The notes below the pieces were generated by a model, which saw only the letters and a program-made list of their open reading frames with translations, had not been told where the DNA came from and searched no databases. The translations under genes were made by a program, and so were the position numbers. Positions 8,634 to 16,999 of a stretch of DNA of 38,702 bases are shown here, piece by piece. The stretch is from Pelagibius marinus. Its GTDB lineage: Bacteria; Pseudomonadota; Alphaproteobacteria; Kiloniellales; Kiloniellaceae. Each line of letters begins with the position of its first letter. Within the stretch, counting starts at the first letter, position 1. The DNA lies in assembly GCF_014925385.1 (NCBI RefSeq), contig NZ_JACSDK010000007.1:1-38702 (forward strand). The letters run 5' to 3'.

Positions 8634-9695
8634 ATGTCCGACCGCCTGACCGACCTGCTGAAGTCCCGCCCCTGGCTGCTGGCCGATGGAGCCACCGGCA
8701 CCAACTTCTTCGCCATGGGCCTGCAGCACGGCGACGCGCCGGAGCTGTGGAACCTGGAGCGCCCGGACGACGTGGTGAAGCACTACCGCAGCTTCATCGA
8801 CGCGGGCTCGGACATCGTCCTGACCAACACCTTCGGCGGCACCGCCAACCGGCTGAAGCTGCACAAGGCCGAGGACAGGGTCTTCGAGATCAACAAGGCC
8901 GCCGCCGAGCTGGCCCACCGCGCTGCGGATGAAGCCGGGCGCGAGGACGTCATCGTCGCCGGCTCCATGGGGCCGACCGGCGACCTCTTCGAGCCGCTGG
9001 GCCCGCTGACCATCGAGGCCGGCGCCAAGGCCTTTGAGGAACAGGCCAAGGGCCTGGCCGCCGGCGGCGCCGATGTCGCCTGGATAGAGACCATGTCCTC
9101 GGTCGACGAGGTGAAGGCCGCGGTCATGGGCGCCACGGCCGCCGGGCTGCCCTACGTGGTCACTCTCTCCTTCGACACCAACGGGCGCACCATGATGGGC
9201 GTGACCCCGGCGCAGCTCGCCCAACTGGCGCACGAGCTGCAGCCGCGCCCCCTCGCCTTCGGTGGTAACTGCGGCACCGGCGCCTCGGAGCTCATGGCCG
9301 CCCTCCTGAACCTGGAGAGCGCCAAGGCCGAGGGCGACGTGCTGGTCGCCAAGAGCAACTGCGGCATCCCGCAGTACGTCGACGGCGAGATCGAATACTC
9401 CGGCACGCCGGAGCTGATGGCCGACTACGCCCGCCTGGCGCTCGACGCCGGGGTGCGCATCATCGGCGGCTGCTGCGGCACCTCGCCGACCCATATCAAG
9501 GCCATGCGCGCGGCCCTGGAGAACCACGAGAAAGGTGAGGCGCCCGACATGGCCACCGTGGTCGCCAAGCTGGGCGAGATCTCCAAGGGCGCCGTGCAGC
9601 AACAAGGCGCCCCGCTGGGCGAGCTGCCCGCCGCCCCGGAAGGCCGGCGGCGCGGCGGACGCGCCGGGGGACGCCGGGCTCGGGCGGAAGGCTAG
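8634..9695 (+). CDS. bmt: Betaine-homocysteine S-methyltransferase
   Basis: A 353-residue zinc-dependent enzyme that transfers a methyl group from glycine betaine to homocysteine, giving dimethylglycine and methionine. Zinc cysteines are clear: Cys213 in [11 protein letters not shown] and Cys280-Cys281 in [13 protein letters not shown]. The N-terminal barrel motif [16 protein letters not shown] and the tract [13 protein letters not shown] are classic for the homocysteine methyltransferase family. The ATG at 8634 is chosen because [15 protein letters not shown] is the natural family start; the frame upstream runs through the repeat. The ribosome site is a distant AAGGA. The last 20 residues are an Arg/Gly-rich tail. 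The gene is five bases upstream of the oxygenase-like gene, so the two are co-transcribed. Its product dimethylglycine would feed the dehydrogenase-like enzyme just upstream. Confidence 0.92.
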   Translation: MSDRLTDLLKSRPWLLADGATGTNFFAMGLQHGDAPELWNLERPDDVVKHYRSFIDAGSDIVLTNTFGGTANRLKLHKAEDRVFEINKAAAELAHRAADEAGREDVIVAGSMGPTGDLFEPLGPLTIEAGAKAFEEQAKGLAAGGADVAWIETMSSVDEVKAAVMGATAAGLPYVVTLSFDTNGRTMMGVTPAQLAQLAHELQPRPLAFGGNCGTGASELMAALLNLESAKAEGDVLVAKSNCGIPQYVDGEIEYSGTPELMADYARLALDAGVRIIGGCCGTSPTHIKAMRAALENHEKGEAPDMATVVAKLGEISKGAVQQQGAPLGELPAAPEGRRRGGRAGGRRARAEG

Positions 9696-9700
9696 TCCCC

Positions 9701-10702
9701 ATGACCGCCTCCCTGCCCGTCATCGACATGGCGCCGTTGTTCCGGCGCGACGAGGCGGCCGGGCGGGAAAGTGTCGCGCGGGAAATCGAGAGCGCCTGCC
9801 GGCGCTTCGGCTTCTTCTACGTCACCAGTCACGGCGTTACAGACGACATCCTGGCGCGGCTCGACACAGCGGCGCGCAAGTTCTTCGACCTCCCCGAAGA
9901 GGTGAAGCTGCGTATTCCCATGGCAAAGGGCGGGCGCGCCTGGCGCGGCTTCTTCCCGCTGGGCGGCGAGCTGACCTCCGGGCGGCCCGACGGCAAGGAA
10001 GGGCTCTACTTCGGCACGGAGCTGCCGGCGGACCACCCGCGCGTGAAGGCCGGCTGGCCGCTGCACGGCGCCAACCTCTGGCCGGAGGAGGTGCCGGAGC
10101 TGAAGCCCGCCGTCACCGACTACATGGCGGCGGCGGCGCGGGCGGCGCACCACCTGCTGGAGGGCGTGGCGCTCTCGCTCGGCCTGGAGGCCGATTACTT
10201 CGCGAAGCACTACACCGCCGATCCCACGGTACTGTTCCGCATCTTCCACTATCCGCCGACCCCGCCCGCCACCGACGGCGGCGAGAACTGGGGCGTCGGC
10301 GAGCACACCGACTATGGTCTGCTCACCCTGCTGGCGCAGGACCGCCACGGCGGCCTGCAGGTGAAGACCCCGGAGGGCTGGATCGCCGCCCCGCCCCTGC
10401 CCGGCACCCTGGTCTGCAACATCGGCGACATGCTCGACCGCCTCACCGGCGGCTGGTACCTCTCGACCCCGCACCGGGTGCGCAACGACAGCGGCGAGGA
10501 GCGCCTCTCCTTCCCCCTCTTCTTCGATCCCGACTTCGCCGCCGAGATGGTCCCCCTGCCGCCAGAGGCGGCGAAGGGTCAGGGCGCCAGCGTGCCGCGC
10601 TGGGACGACGCCGACCTGCAGGCCTTCACCGGCACCTACGGCGACTACCTGCTGAGCAAGGTGTCGAAAGTCTTTCCCGAACTGGGCGGGGACGTGCTGT
10701 AG
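9701..10702 (+). CDS. Isopenicillin N synthase-like Fe(II)/2-oxoglutarate dioxygenase
   Basis: A 333-residue non-heme iron oxygenase. The iron triad is His202 and Asp204 (GEHTDYG) with His258 (STPHRV), and the 2-oxoglutarate-binding Arg268-x-Ser270 (RLSFP) follows. The N-terminal DIOX_N-type segment runs from VIDMAPLF to [12 protein letters not shown]. The family includes enzymes of secondary metabolism and of oxidative demethylation; the substrate cannot be read from sequence. Five bases after bmt and within a quaternary-amine locus, oxidation of an N-methylated compound is a reasonable guess. The gene ends just before a two-hairpin repeat and converges on the HAD gene. Confidence 0.87.
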   Translation: MTASLPVIDMAPLFRRDEAAGRESVAREIESACRRFGFFYVTSHGVTDDILARLDTAARKFFDLPEEVKLRIPMAKGGRAWRGFFPLGGELTSGRPDGKEGLYFGTELPADHPRVKAGWPLHGANLWPEEVPELKPAVTDYMAAAARAAHHLLEGVALSLGLEADYFAKHYTADPTVLFRIFHYPPTPPATDGGENWGVGEHTDYGLLTLLAQDRHGGLQVKTPEGWIAAPPLPGTLVCNIGDMLDRLTGGWYLSTPHRVRNDSGEERLSFPLFFDPDFAAEMVPLPPEAAKGQGASVPRWDDADLQAFTGTYGDYLLSKVSKVFPELGGDVL

Positions 10703-10723
10703 GGCTGGCCACAAACCAAAACC

Positions 10724-10807
10724 GTCATGCTCGGACTTGATCCGAGCATCCATGTCGGTAGCGGGCCAGGTCGTACCATGGACCCTCGGGTCAAGCCCGA
10801 GGGTGAC
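10724..10807 (+). repeat. Two-hairpin intergenic repeat, copy 1
   Basis: An 84-base element made of two different palindromic modules. Module A (10724-10754) has a CTCGGA-CTTGA-TCCGAG hairpin starting at GTCATG; module B (10777-10807) has CCCTCGGG and CCCGAGGG arms and ends GGTGAC. Compared with copy 2, the closing pair of module A is A:T instead of G:C, a paired change that keeps the stem. It lies between the convergent oxygenase-like and HAD genes. Confidence 0.85.
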
Positions 10808-10817
10808 GTCCTGCGTT

Positions 10818-11537
10818 TCAGGCGCTTCTCTTCCCGGCCAGCGCGTCCAGCAGCGCTTCCAGTTCCAGGATGCTGTCCAGCACGTGGTGGGCGTGGGGGG
10901 CCAGGTCGTCGCGGCCGCCGGTGCCGGTGAGCACGCCGACCAGCAGGCCCGCCCCGGCGCTGCGGCCCATCTCCATGTCGTGGTGGCTGTCGCCGACCAC
11001 GGCGACCGCATCGGGCGCGAGGCCCGTCGCCTCGCAGAAACCCGCCACCATGCCAGGGCCCGGCTTGGAGCCGTGGCCGCTGTCGAAGCCGGCGACGTAG
11101 GTGAAATGCTCGACGACACCGAAGGGCTCCAGGCTGGCGTAGGCGCTGTCCTCGCTGTCGTTGGTGGCGACGCCTAGGGCGAGGCCCCGGCCTTTCAGGG
11201 CTGCCAGCACCGCCTCCATGCCGGGCACGGCGACGGCGGTCGCGGCGCTGCTGGCCTCGAAGATCGCGGTGATGCGGTCTGTCAGATGGGCCGGGTCGGC
11301 GCCCAGCATCTCGGCCCAGGAGCCGGCGATGACGTCGTTGCTGGCGCTGACCAGCAGCGAGTTGGGCGCATGGGAGTCGGTCGCCGGGTCGTAGCCGCCG
11401 GCCTGCAGCAGACGCTCGGCCAGGGCCGCATCGCCGCCCGCCGCCTCCAGCGCCGCCAGCTTGTTCAGCGGCGCCCAGGTGGCGTCGTAGTCCAGCAGGG
11501 TGCCGTCCTTGTCGAAGAGGATGCCCTCTATTTTCAC
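10818..11537 (-). CDS. HAD-superfamily phosphatase (phosphoglycolate phosphatase-like), coupled to choV
   Basis: A 239-residue HAD hydrolase. Motif I is LFDKDGTLLD (nucleophile Asp9, general acid Asp11), motif II is the VATND segment, motif III the Lys of GSKPGPG, and motif IV VVGDSHHDME. An alpha-helical cap sits between motifs I and II. Its ATG (11537) overlaps the choV stop by four bases, so it is the last gene of the choline transporter operon. HAD enzymes of this type usually act on small phosphoesters. Given the operon, phosphocholine or another choline-derived phosphoester is an attractive but unproven substrate; repair of 2-phosphoglycolate is the default alternative. Confidence 0.87.
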   Translation of the reverse strand: MKIEGILFDKDGTLLDYDATWAPLNKLAALEAAGGDAALAERLLQAGGYDPATDSHAPNSLLVSASNDVIAGSWAEMLGADPAHLTDRITAIFEASSAATAVAVPGMEAVLAALKGRGLALGVATNDSEDSAYASLEPFGVVEHFTYVAGFDSGHGSKPGPGMVAGFCEATGLAPDAVAVVGDSHHDMEMGRSAGAGLLVGVLTGTGGRDDLAPHAHHVLDSILELEALLDALAGKRSA

Positions 11538-12757
11538 AGGCCGGTCTCCGGCGCTTTGTCGGCGACGCTGCTCTGGCGCAGGATGCCGGCGTAGATCTCC
11601 TCGTCGCCGCAGACGCCGACCAGCTTGCCGTCCTCCACCAGGGCCACCGGCTGGCCGGTCGCCTGGCGCAGCTCGATGGCGACGCGCATGGACATGTCGC
11701 AGGGCGCGGTGATCAGCGCCGTAGAGGGCAGCGCGGCGATGTCCATGCCCGGCTCGTAGGGCGTCAGGCGGCCGAGGTAGCCGTCCAGTGAGACCGACTC
11801 CGGGCTGCCGCTGCCGTTCAGCTTAACCCGCACACGACCGGCGCGGTCCAGCAGAACCTCGTCGTCCTCCCGCTTCAACTGCTCCAGCGGCGTCATGAGG
11901 GAGCCGCCGCGCAGCACGTTCAGCGGGTTCATGTGGGCGACGAACTCGGCCACGTATTCGTTGGCGGGCTCCAGCACGATGTGCTCCGGCGCGCCGTACT
12001 GCACGATGCGCCCGCCCTCCATGATGGCGATGTGGGTGCCCAGCTTCAGGGCCTCGTCCAGGTCGTGGCTGACGAAGATGATGGTCTTCTTCAGGCGCTG
12101 CTGCAGTTCCAGCAGCTCGTCCTGCAGGTGGTCGCGGATCAGCGGGTCGAGCGCCGAGAAGGGCTCGTCCATCAGCAGGATGTCCGCGTCGGTGGCGAAG
12201 GCGCGGGCCAGGCCGACACGCTGCTGCATGCCGCCGGAAAGCTCATGCGCGAACTTGTCCTTCCACTGGGAGAGGCCGACCAGCTCCAGCTTCTCCTCGA
12301 CGATGGCCGCGCGCTCGGCCTTGTCCATGCCGCGCAGTTCCAGGCCCAGGCCGACGTTCTCCGCCACCGTGCGCCAGGGCAGCAGGGCGAACTGCTGAAA
12401 CACCATGGCGACGCGGTTCATGCGCAGGTGGCGCAGAGTGCGGGCATCGCAGGAGGCAACGTCCACCAGGTTGTCGGTGTCGCGCACCAGGATCTTGCCG
12501 CGGGTCACCTTGTTGAGGCCGTTGACGGCGCGCAGCAGGGTCGACTTGCCGGAGCCGGAAAGCCCCATGAGGACACAGATCTCGCCTTCCTCGATGGTCA
12601 GCGAGGCCCCGGCCACGCCGATCACGTTGTCGGTCTTCGCCAGGATCTCGTCGCGCTCCGCGCCCTGGTCCAGCAGGGTCAGCGCCTTCTGCGGGTCCTT
12701 GCCGAAAATAATGTCGACGTTCTGGAAATCGACGACCTTCATTCCGCTTCCGGTCAT
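11534..12757 (-). CDS. choV: Choline ABC transporter ATP-binding protein
   Basis: A 407-residue ATPase of the choline/glycine betaine (OpuA/ProV) transporter class. Walker A is GLSGSGKS (65-72), the signature LSGGMQQR (173-180), Walker B ILLMDEP with Asp197-Glu198, and the switch His lies in VSHDLDEA. The N-terminal extension FQNVDIIFGKDPQKALTLLD is typical of ChoV/ProV. After about residue 290 comes a CBS-like regulatory tail. The ATG at 12757 has AGAAGGAG upstream and lies three bases after the choW stop; a Met five residues later is an alternative. With choW it forms the inner-membrane import complex fed by ChoX. Confidence 0.92.
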   Translation of the reverse strand: MTGSGMKVVDFQNVDIIFGKDPQKALTLLDQGAERDEILAKTDNVIGVAGASLTIEEGEICVLMGLSGSGKSTLLRAVNGLNKVTRGKILVRDTDNLVDVASCDARTLRHLRMNRVAMVFQQFALLPWRTVAENVGLGLELRGMDKAERAAIVEEKLELVGLSQWKDKFAHELSGGMQQRVGLARAFATDADILLMDEPFSALDPLIRDHLQDELLELQQRLKKTIIFVSHDLDEALKLGTHIAIMEGGRIVQYGAPEHIVLEPANEYVAEFVAHMNPLNVLRGGSLMTPLEQLKREDDEVLLDRAGRVRVKLNGSGSPESVSLDGYLGRLTPYEPGMDIAALPSTALITAPCDMSMRVAIELRQATGQPVALVEDGKLVGVCGDEEIYAGILRQSSVADKAPETGL

Positions 12758-12760
12758 CGC

Positions 12761-13609
12761 TCAGCGCTCCTTCTGGTTGAGGCCGCGCTGCTTGCAGATG
12801 CGGTCCAGCAGGATGGCGACGATGACGATGGCCAGCCCGGCCTCGAAACCGCGGGCGATGTTCACGGTATTGAGCGCGCGCACCACCGGCTTGCCCAGGC
12901 CGTCGGCGCCCACCAGGGCGGCGATAACCACCATGGAAAGCGACAGCATGATGCACTGGGTGAGGCCCGCCATAATCGTCGGTAGGGCGTGGGGCAACTC
13001 CACCTTCCACAGCAGCTGGCTCTTGGTGGCGCCGAAGGACTCCCCGGCCTCGTAGAGGTTCTTGGGCACCGAAGAGATGCCGAGGTAGGTGAGCCGGATC
13101 GGCGCCGGGATGGCGAAGATCACGGTGGAGATCAGGCCCGGCACCACGCCGAGGCCGAAGAGGATCAGCGTCGGGATCAGGTAGACGAAGGTGGGGATGG
13201 TCTGCATGAGGTCCAGCACCGGGCGGATGGCGGTGTAGAGCCAGGGCCGGTGCGCCGCGGCGATGCCGACGGGCACGCCGACAATCATGCAGGTCGCGGT
13301 GGCGAAGATCACCAGCGCCAGCGTCTCGATGGTCTCTTCCCAATAGCCGATGTTCACGATCAGCAGCAGCGACAGCACGATCCCGACCACCAGCCAGATC
13401 GAGCGGTGCAGCCAATAGGCGAAGGCACCGATGAGGGCGATCAGCAGCAGCCCCGGCACCGCCTGCAGGACATCGATCAGCCCCTCGATCAGGAAGCCCA
13501 GAACATCGGAGATGAAATTGAAGAACCAGGCGGCATGGTCATTCAGGAAATCGACGAAGTCGCTGATCCAGTTCCCGAGCGGAATCTTATAGTTCTCGAT
13601 GAAGTCCAT
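12761..13609 (-). CDS. choW: Choline ABC transporter permease
   Basis: A 282-residue inner-membrane permease of the ProW/OpuAB type. Hydrophobic segments include LLLIALIGAFAYWL, SIWLVVGIVLSLLLIVNIGY, LALVIFATATCMIVGVPVGI, PTFVYLIPTLILFGLGVVPG, and two near the C-terminus. The cytoplasmic coupling loop is the EAGESFGATKSQLLWKVELPHALP segment. The start at 13609 has AAGGGG about seven bases upstream. It lies between choX, separated by a hairpin, and choV, three bases away, in one operon. Confidence 0.92.
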   Translation of the reverse strand: MDFIENYKIPLGNWISDFVDFLNDHAAWFFNFISDVLGFLIEGLIDVLQAVPGLLLIALIGAFAYWLHRSIWLVVGIVLSLLLIVNIGYWEETIETLALVIFATATCMIVGVPVGIAAAHRPWLYTAIRPVLDLMQTIPTFVYLIPTLILFGLGVVPGLISTVIFAIPAPIRLTYLGISSVPKNLYEAGESFGATKSQLLWKVELPHALPTIMAGLTQCIMLSLSMVVIAALVGADGLGKPVVRALNTVNIARGFEAGLAIVIVAILLDRICKQRGLNQKER

Positions 13610-13645
13610 GACTGGGCCCCTTGTCCCCTAAGTCTCCCAGAAAGC

Positions 13646-13677
13646 GGAACGGCCAGGCCGCAGGGCCTGACCGTTCC
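13646..13677 (-). terminator. Hairpin between choX and choW
   Basis: Inverted repeat with 14-base arms (13646-13659 and 13664-13677), one mismatch, and a 4-base loop. It sits 26 bases beyond the choX stop on the minus strand. It is followed by only a short T-poor stretch, so it is more likely a partial terminator or an mRNA-stabilising structure that favours choX over choW-choV than a full stop. The function is inferred. Confidence 0.6.
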
Positions 13678-13703
13678 AAGCTTACACGCTTAGCAGCCAA
13701 AGA

Positions 13704-14666
13704 CTACAGGCCGAGATGGGCCTTCACCGCGGCCAGGCCGTCCTTGCCGTCGATGGTCTGGACGCCAGCCAGCCAGCCGTCCAGCACGCCCGGGTTGGCC
13801 TTCAGCCAGGCCGTCGCCGCGTCGTTCGGCTCCTGGCCGTCATCCAGGATCGCGCCCATGATGGCGCCTTCCATCGGCAGGCTGAACTTCAGGTTGCTCA
13901 ACAGCTTGCCGACGTTGGGGCACTCAGCCGTGTAGCCCTTGCGCACGTTGGTGTAGACCGTGGCCCCGCCGTAGTTCGGGCCGAAGTAATCGTCGCCGCC
14001 CGAGAGGTAGACCAGGTCGAAGTTGTTGTTCATCGGGTGCGGCGCCCAGCCCAGGAAGACGATGTCTTCCTTGCGCTTCGCCGCGCGGGCGACCTGGGCC
14101 AGCATGCCCTGTTCGGAGGATTCGACCACCTCGAAGCCCTTCAGGCCGAAGGCGTCGCCGTCGATCATGTCGAGGATCAGGCGGTTGCCGTCGTTGCCCG
14201 GCTCGATGCCATAGATCTTGCCGTCCAGATCGTCCTTGAACTTGGCGATGTCGGCGAAGTCCTTGATGCCCTTGTCCGCCGTGTACTTCGGCACCGCCAG
14301 GGTGTACTTGGCGCCTTCCAGGTTCACGCCCAGCACCTCGACCGAGCCCTCGTCACGGTACTTGGCGAGGTCGCCTTCCATGGTCGGCATCCAGTTGCCG
14401 AGGAAGATGTCGATGTCGCCGTTCTTCAGGCTGGCGTAGGTCACCGGCACGGAAAGCACCTCCGCCTCGGGCTCGTAACCCAGGCCTTCCAGCACCACCG
14501 AGGTGGCCGCCGTGGTGGCGGTGATGTCGGTCCAGCCGACGTCGGCGAAGCTCACTTCCTTGCAGGCTGCCGGATCGGCCGCCTGGGCGCTGCCGATCAC
14601 GGCGGCGAAGCTCAGCGCGGTGACGGCGGCGCCAAGGCTGCCTCTCGCGAAGATGGTCTTGGTCAT
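13704..14666 (-). CDS. choX: Choline-binding periplasmic protein
   Basis: A 320-residue substrate-binding protein of the choline ABC system. The signal peptide spans residues 1-29, with cleavage likely after AQA. The mature protein strongly resembles rhizobial ChoX, including the aromatic residues that box the choline headgroup there: Trp in DVGWTDI, Trp in LGNWMPTM, Tyr in GAKYTLAVP and Trp in FLGWAPHPM. The ATG at 14666 is preceded by a strong GAGGAGG site; the longer frame upstream is not needed. It is the first gene of the choXWV-HAD operon and divergent from betI, with a BetI palindrome between them, so choline induction through BetI is expected. Confidence 0.94.
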   Translation of the reverse strand: MTKTIFARGSLGAAVTALSFAAVIGSAQAADPAACKEVSFADVGWTDITATTAATSVVLEGLGYEPEAEVLSVPVTYASLKNGDIDIFLGNWMPTMEGDLAKYRDEGSVEVLGVNLEGAKYTLAVPKYTADKGIKDFADIAKFKDDLDGKIYGIEPGNDGNRLILDMIDGDAFGLKGFEVVESSEQGMLAQVARAAKRKEDIVFLGWAPHPMNNNFDLVYLSGGDDYFGPNYGGATVYTNVRKGYTAECPNVGKLLSNLKFSLPMEGAIMGAILDDGQEPNDAATAWLKANPGVLDGWLAGVQTIDGKDGLAAVKAHLGL

Positions 14667-14828
14667 GTAATGCCTCCTCTTTCCCCAATTTCCCTGTCTG
14701 TTCGACACCGCCGCGGCCTTGCGCCGGGCGGCCGGCCCGGCCTGCCGGTGAAAACCGCTGCCGGGCTCCATCATTGTCATAAACAGCTTCGATGGCTGCT
14801 ATGGAACCGAAGGGGCGAGGTTATGTTT

Positions 14829-14852
14829 TTTTGATTGAACGTTCAATCAAAA
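14829..14852. promoter_or_regulatory. BetI operator, perfect palindrome
   Basis: The core TTGATTGAACGTTCAATCAA (14831-14850) is a perfect palindrome and extends two bases on each side. It contains the ATTGAACGTTCAAT type of half-sites known for BetI repressors. A possible betI promoter overlaps it: TTGATT (14831-14836), 16 bases, then TAAAAT (14853-14858). Because the site is symmetric it can also cover a promoter towards choX. It lies 82 bases before betI and 162 before choX. Confidence 0.87.
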
Positions 14853-14933
14853 TAAAATACCTCTGTATCTCTAGGCTCGGCGCCCCAGGTGCGGAGTCCC
14901 CTTTTCTTGCGTTCACGGAGGCCGCGAAGACCC

Positions 14934-15515
14934 ATGCCCAAGGTCGGAATGGAAGATCTGCGGCGGCGGCAGTTGATCGCGGCGACCATCACCTCGATCC
15001 ACGAGCAGGGCTTCGCCAACGCGACCATCTCGCGCATCTCCAAGACCGCGGGGTTGTCGGGCGGCATCGTCGCCCACTACTTCGACGACAAGGCCGGCCT
15101 GCTGGCCGCCACCATGCGCTCGCTGGCGCAGGACCTGCTGGCGGAGACCCTGAAACGCCTGAGGGCCGCCGAGACGCCGGAAGAGCGCATCGAGGCCATC
15201 ATCCAGGCCAACTTCTCGACCGGGCAGACCGAGCCGGAATCGGTCTCGGCCTGGCTCGCCTTCTGGTCGGAGGCGCGCACCTCCCCCGCCCTGTGGCGCA
15301 TCCAGAAGATCAACGAACGGCGCCTGCTGAGCAACCTGCGCTATTCCTTCAAGCTCCTGCTCCCGAAGGACGAGGCGCACATCGCCGCCGCCGGCCTGGC
15401 GGCCATGATCGAGGGGCTGTGGCTGCGTTGCGCGCTGTCCAACGGCCCGCTCACCATCGACCAAGCGCGCCTCATCGCCCGCGACTACGTCGCGCGCATT
15501 CTGCAAAAGGACTGA
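14934..15515 (+). CDS. betI: TetR-family repressor of choline/betaine genes
   Basis: A 193-residue TetR-type regulator. The N-terminal helix-turn-helix covers about residues 8-50 ([38 protein letters not shown]), matching BetI closely. The ligand domain contains the BetI-type segment [23 protein letters not shown]. The ATG at 14934 gives the family-standard [11 protein letters not shown] start; GGAGG lies about 12 bases before it. It leads betI-betB-betA, ten bases before betB. BetI is relieved by choline, so the gene is likely autoregulated through the palindrome at 14829-14852 and controls choX as well. Confidence 0.94.
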   Translation: MPKVGMEDLRRRQLIAATITSIHEQGFANATISRISKTAGLSGGIVAHYFDDKAGLLAATMRSLAQDLLAETLKRLRAAETPEERIEAIIQANFSTGQTEPESVSAWLAFWSEARTSPALWRIQKINERRLLSNLRYSFKLLLPKDEAHIAAAGLAAMIEGLWLRCALSNGPLTIDQARLIARDYVARILQKD

Positions 15516-15525
15516 CGCACCCATC

Positions 15526-16986
15526 GTGACCCTGCCCGAACAACAGCTCTATATCCACGGCGGCTACCGCGCCGCGATCAGCGGCCAAAGCTTCGAGACC
15601 GTGAACCCGGCGACCGGCGAGGTGATCTGCCGCGTGCAGCAGGCCGAGGCCGAAGACGTCGAGGCCGCGGTCGCCTCGGCGCGCGAGGGCTTCGCCGTCT
15701 GGTCGGCCATGAGCGGCACCGCGCGCGGGCGCGTGCTGCACGAGGCCCAGCGTATCCTGCGCGCGCGCAACCGCGAGCTGGCGGAGCTGGAGGTGCTGGA
15801 CGCCGGCAAGCCGATTCAGGAAGCCGAGGTGGTGGATGTGATCTCCGGCGCCGACTGCATCGAATACTACGCCGGCCTCGCCGCCAGCCTGCACGGCGAG
15901 CACACGGACCTGGGCGGCGACTTCTTCTATACCCGCCGCGAGCCGCTCGGCGTCTGCGCGGGCATCGGCGCCTGGAACTATCCGATTCAGATCGCCTGCT
16001 GGAAGTCGGCCCCGGCACTGGCCTGCGGCAACGCGATGATCTTCAAGCCGGCGGAGCTGACCCCGCTGACCGCGCTGAAGCTGGCCGAGATCTACACCGA
16101 GGCCGGCCTGCCCGACGGCGTCTTCAACGTGGTGCAGGGCTTCGCCGCCACCGGCCAGGCGCTGACCCGCCATCCCGGCATCGCCAAGGTGTCGCTGACC
16201 GGCGAGGTCGGCACCGGCAAGAAGGTCATGGCCGACGCGGCCCAGAGCCTGAAGCACGTGACCCTGGAGCTGGGCGGCAAGTCGCCGCTGCTGGTCTTCG
16301 ACGACGCCGAGGTGGAGAACGCGGTGAACGGCGCCCTGCTCGCCAACTTCTATACCCAGGGCGAAATCTGCTCCAACGGCACCCGCGTCTTCGTGCAGGA
16401 AGGCATCTACGAGTCCTTCCTGAAGCGCCTGGTGGAGAAGACCAGGGCCCTGAAGATCGGCGACCCCATGGACCCGGCGACCCAGGTCGGCGCGCTCATC
16501 TCTGCCGAGCACTGCGAGAAGGTGCTGAACTACATCGACCTCGGCCGCTCCGAGGGCGCGGAGGTCGCCGTCGGCGGCGGCCGTCCCGACGATCCCGTTC
16601 TTGCCAAGGGAAACTTCGTGGAGCCGACCGTCTTCACCGCCTGCCACGACGACATGGCGGTGGTGCGCGAGGAGATCTTCGGCCCGGTCATGACCGTGCT
16701 GGCCTTCAAGGAGGAGGACGAGGCCGTCGCAAGGGCCAACGCCACGCCCTACGGCCTTGCCGCCGGCGTCTTCACCAGGGACCTGGCCCGCGGCCACCGC
16801 GTCGTCGCGCGGCTGGAGGCCGGCACCTGCTGGATCAACACCTACAACATCACGCCCATCGAAATGCCCTTCGGCGGCGTGAAGCTCTCCGGCATCGGCC
16901 GCGAGAACGGCCGCGCCGCCATCGAGCACTACACCCAGGTCAAAAGCGTCTACGTCGCCATGAACGGCGTCGACTCGCCCTACTAG
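15526..16986 (+). CDS. betB: Betaine-aldehyde dehydrogenase
   Basis: A 486-residue NAD(P)-dependent aldehyde dehydrogenase that converts betaine aldehyde to glycine betaine. The catalytic residues are Asn151 (GAWNYPIQ), Glu248 (LELGGKSP) and Cys282 ([11 protein letters not shown]). Length and sequence match BetB, and the C-terminal [17 protein letters not shown] is characteristic. It starts with GTG at 15526, ten bases after betI; no better start is near. It ends 13 bases before betA, so betIBA form one operon. Choline is oxidised by BetA and finished by this cytoplasmic enzyme. Confidence 0.95.
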   Translation: MTLPEQQLYIHGGYRAAISGQSFETVNPATGEVICRVQQAEAEDVEAAVASAREGFAVWSAMSGTARGRVLHEAQRILRARNRELAELEVLDAGKPIQEAEVVDVISGADCIEYYAGLAASLHGEHTDLGGDFFYTRREPLGVCAGIGAWNYPIQIACWKSAPALACGNAMIFKPAELTPLTALKLAEIYTEAGLPDGVFNVVQGFAATGQALTRHPGIAKVSLTGEVGTGKKVMADAAQSLKHVTLELGGKSPLLVFDDAEVENAVNGALLANFYTQGEICSNGTRVFVQEGIYESFLKRLVEKTRALKIGDPMDPATQVGALISAEHCEKVLNYIDLGRSEGAEVAVGGGRPDDPVLAKGNFVEPTVFTACHDDMAVVREEIFGPVMTVLAFKEEDEAVARANATPYGLAAGVFTRDLARGHRVVARLEAGTCWINTYNITPIEMPFGGVKLSGIGRENGRAAIEHYTQVKSVYVAMNGVDSPY

Positions 16987-16999
16987 AGTTCCGTCTGCC

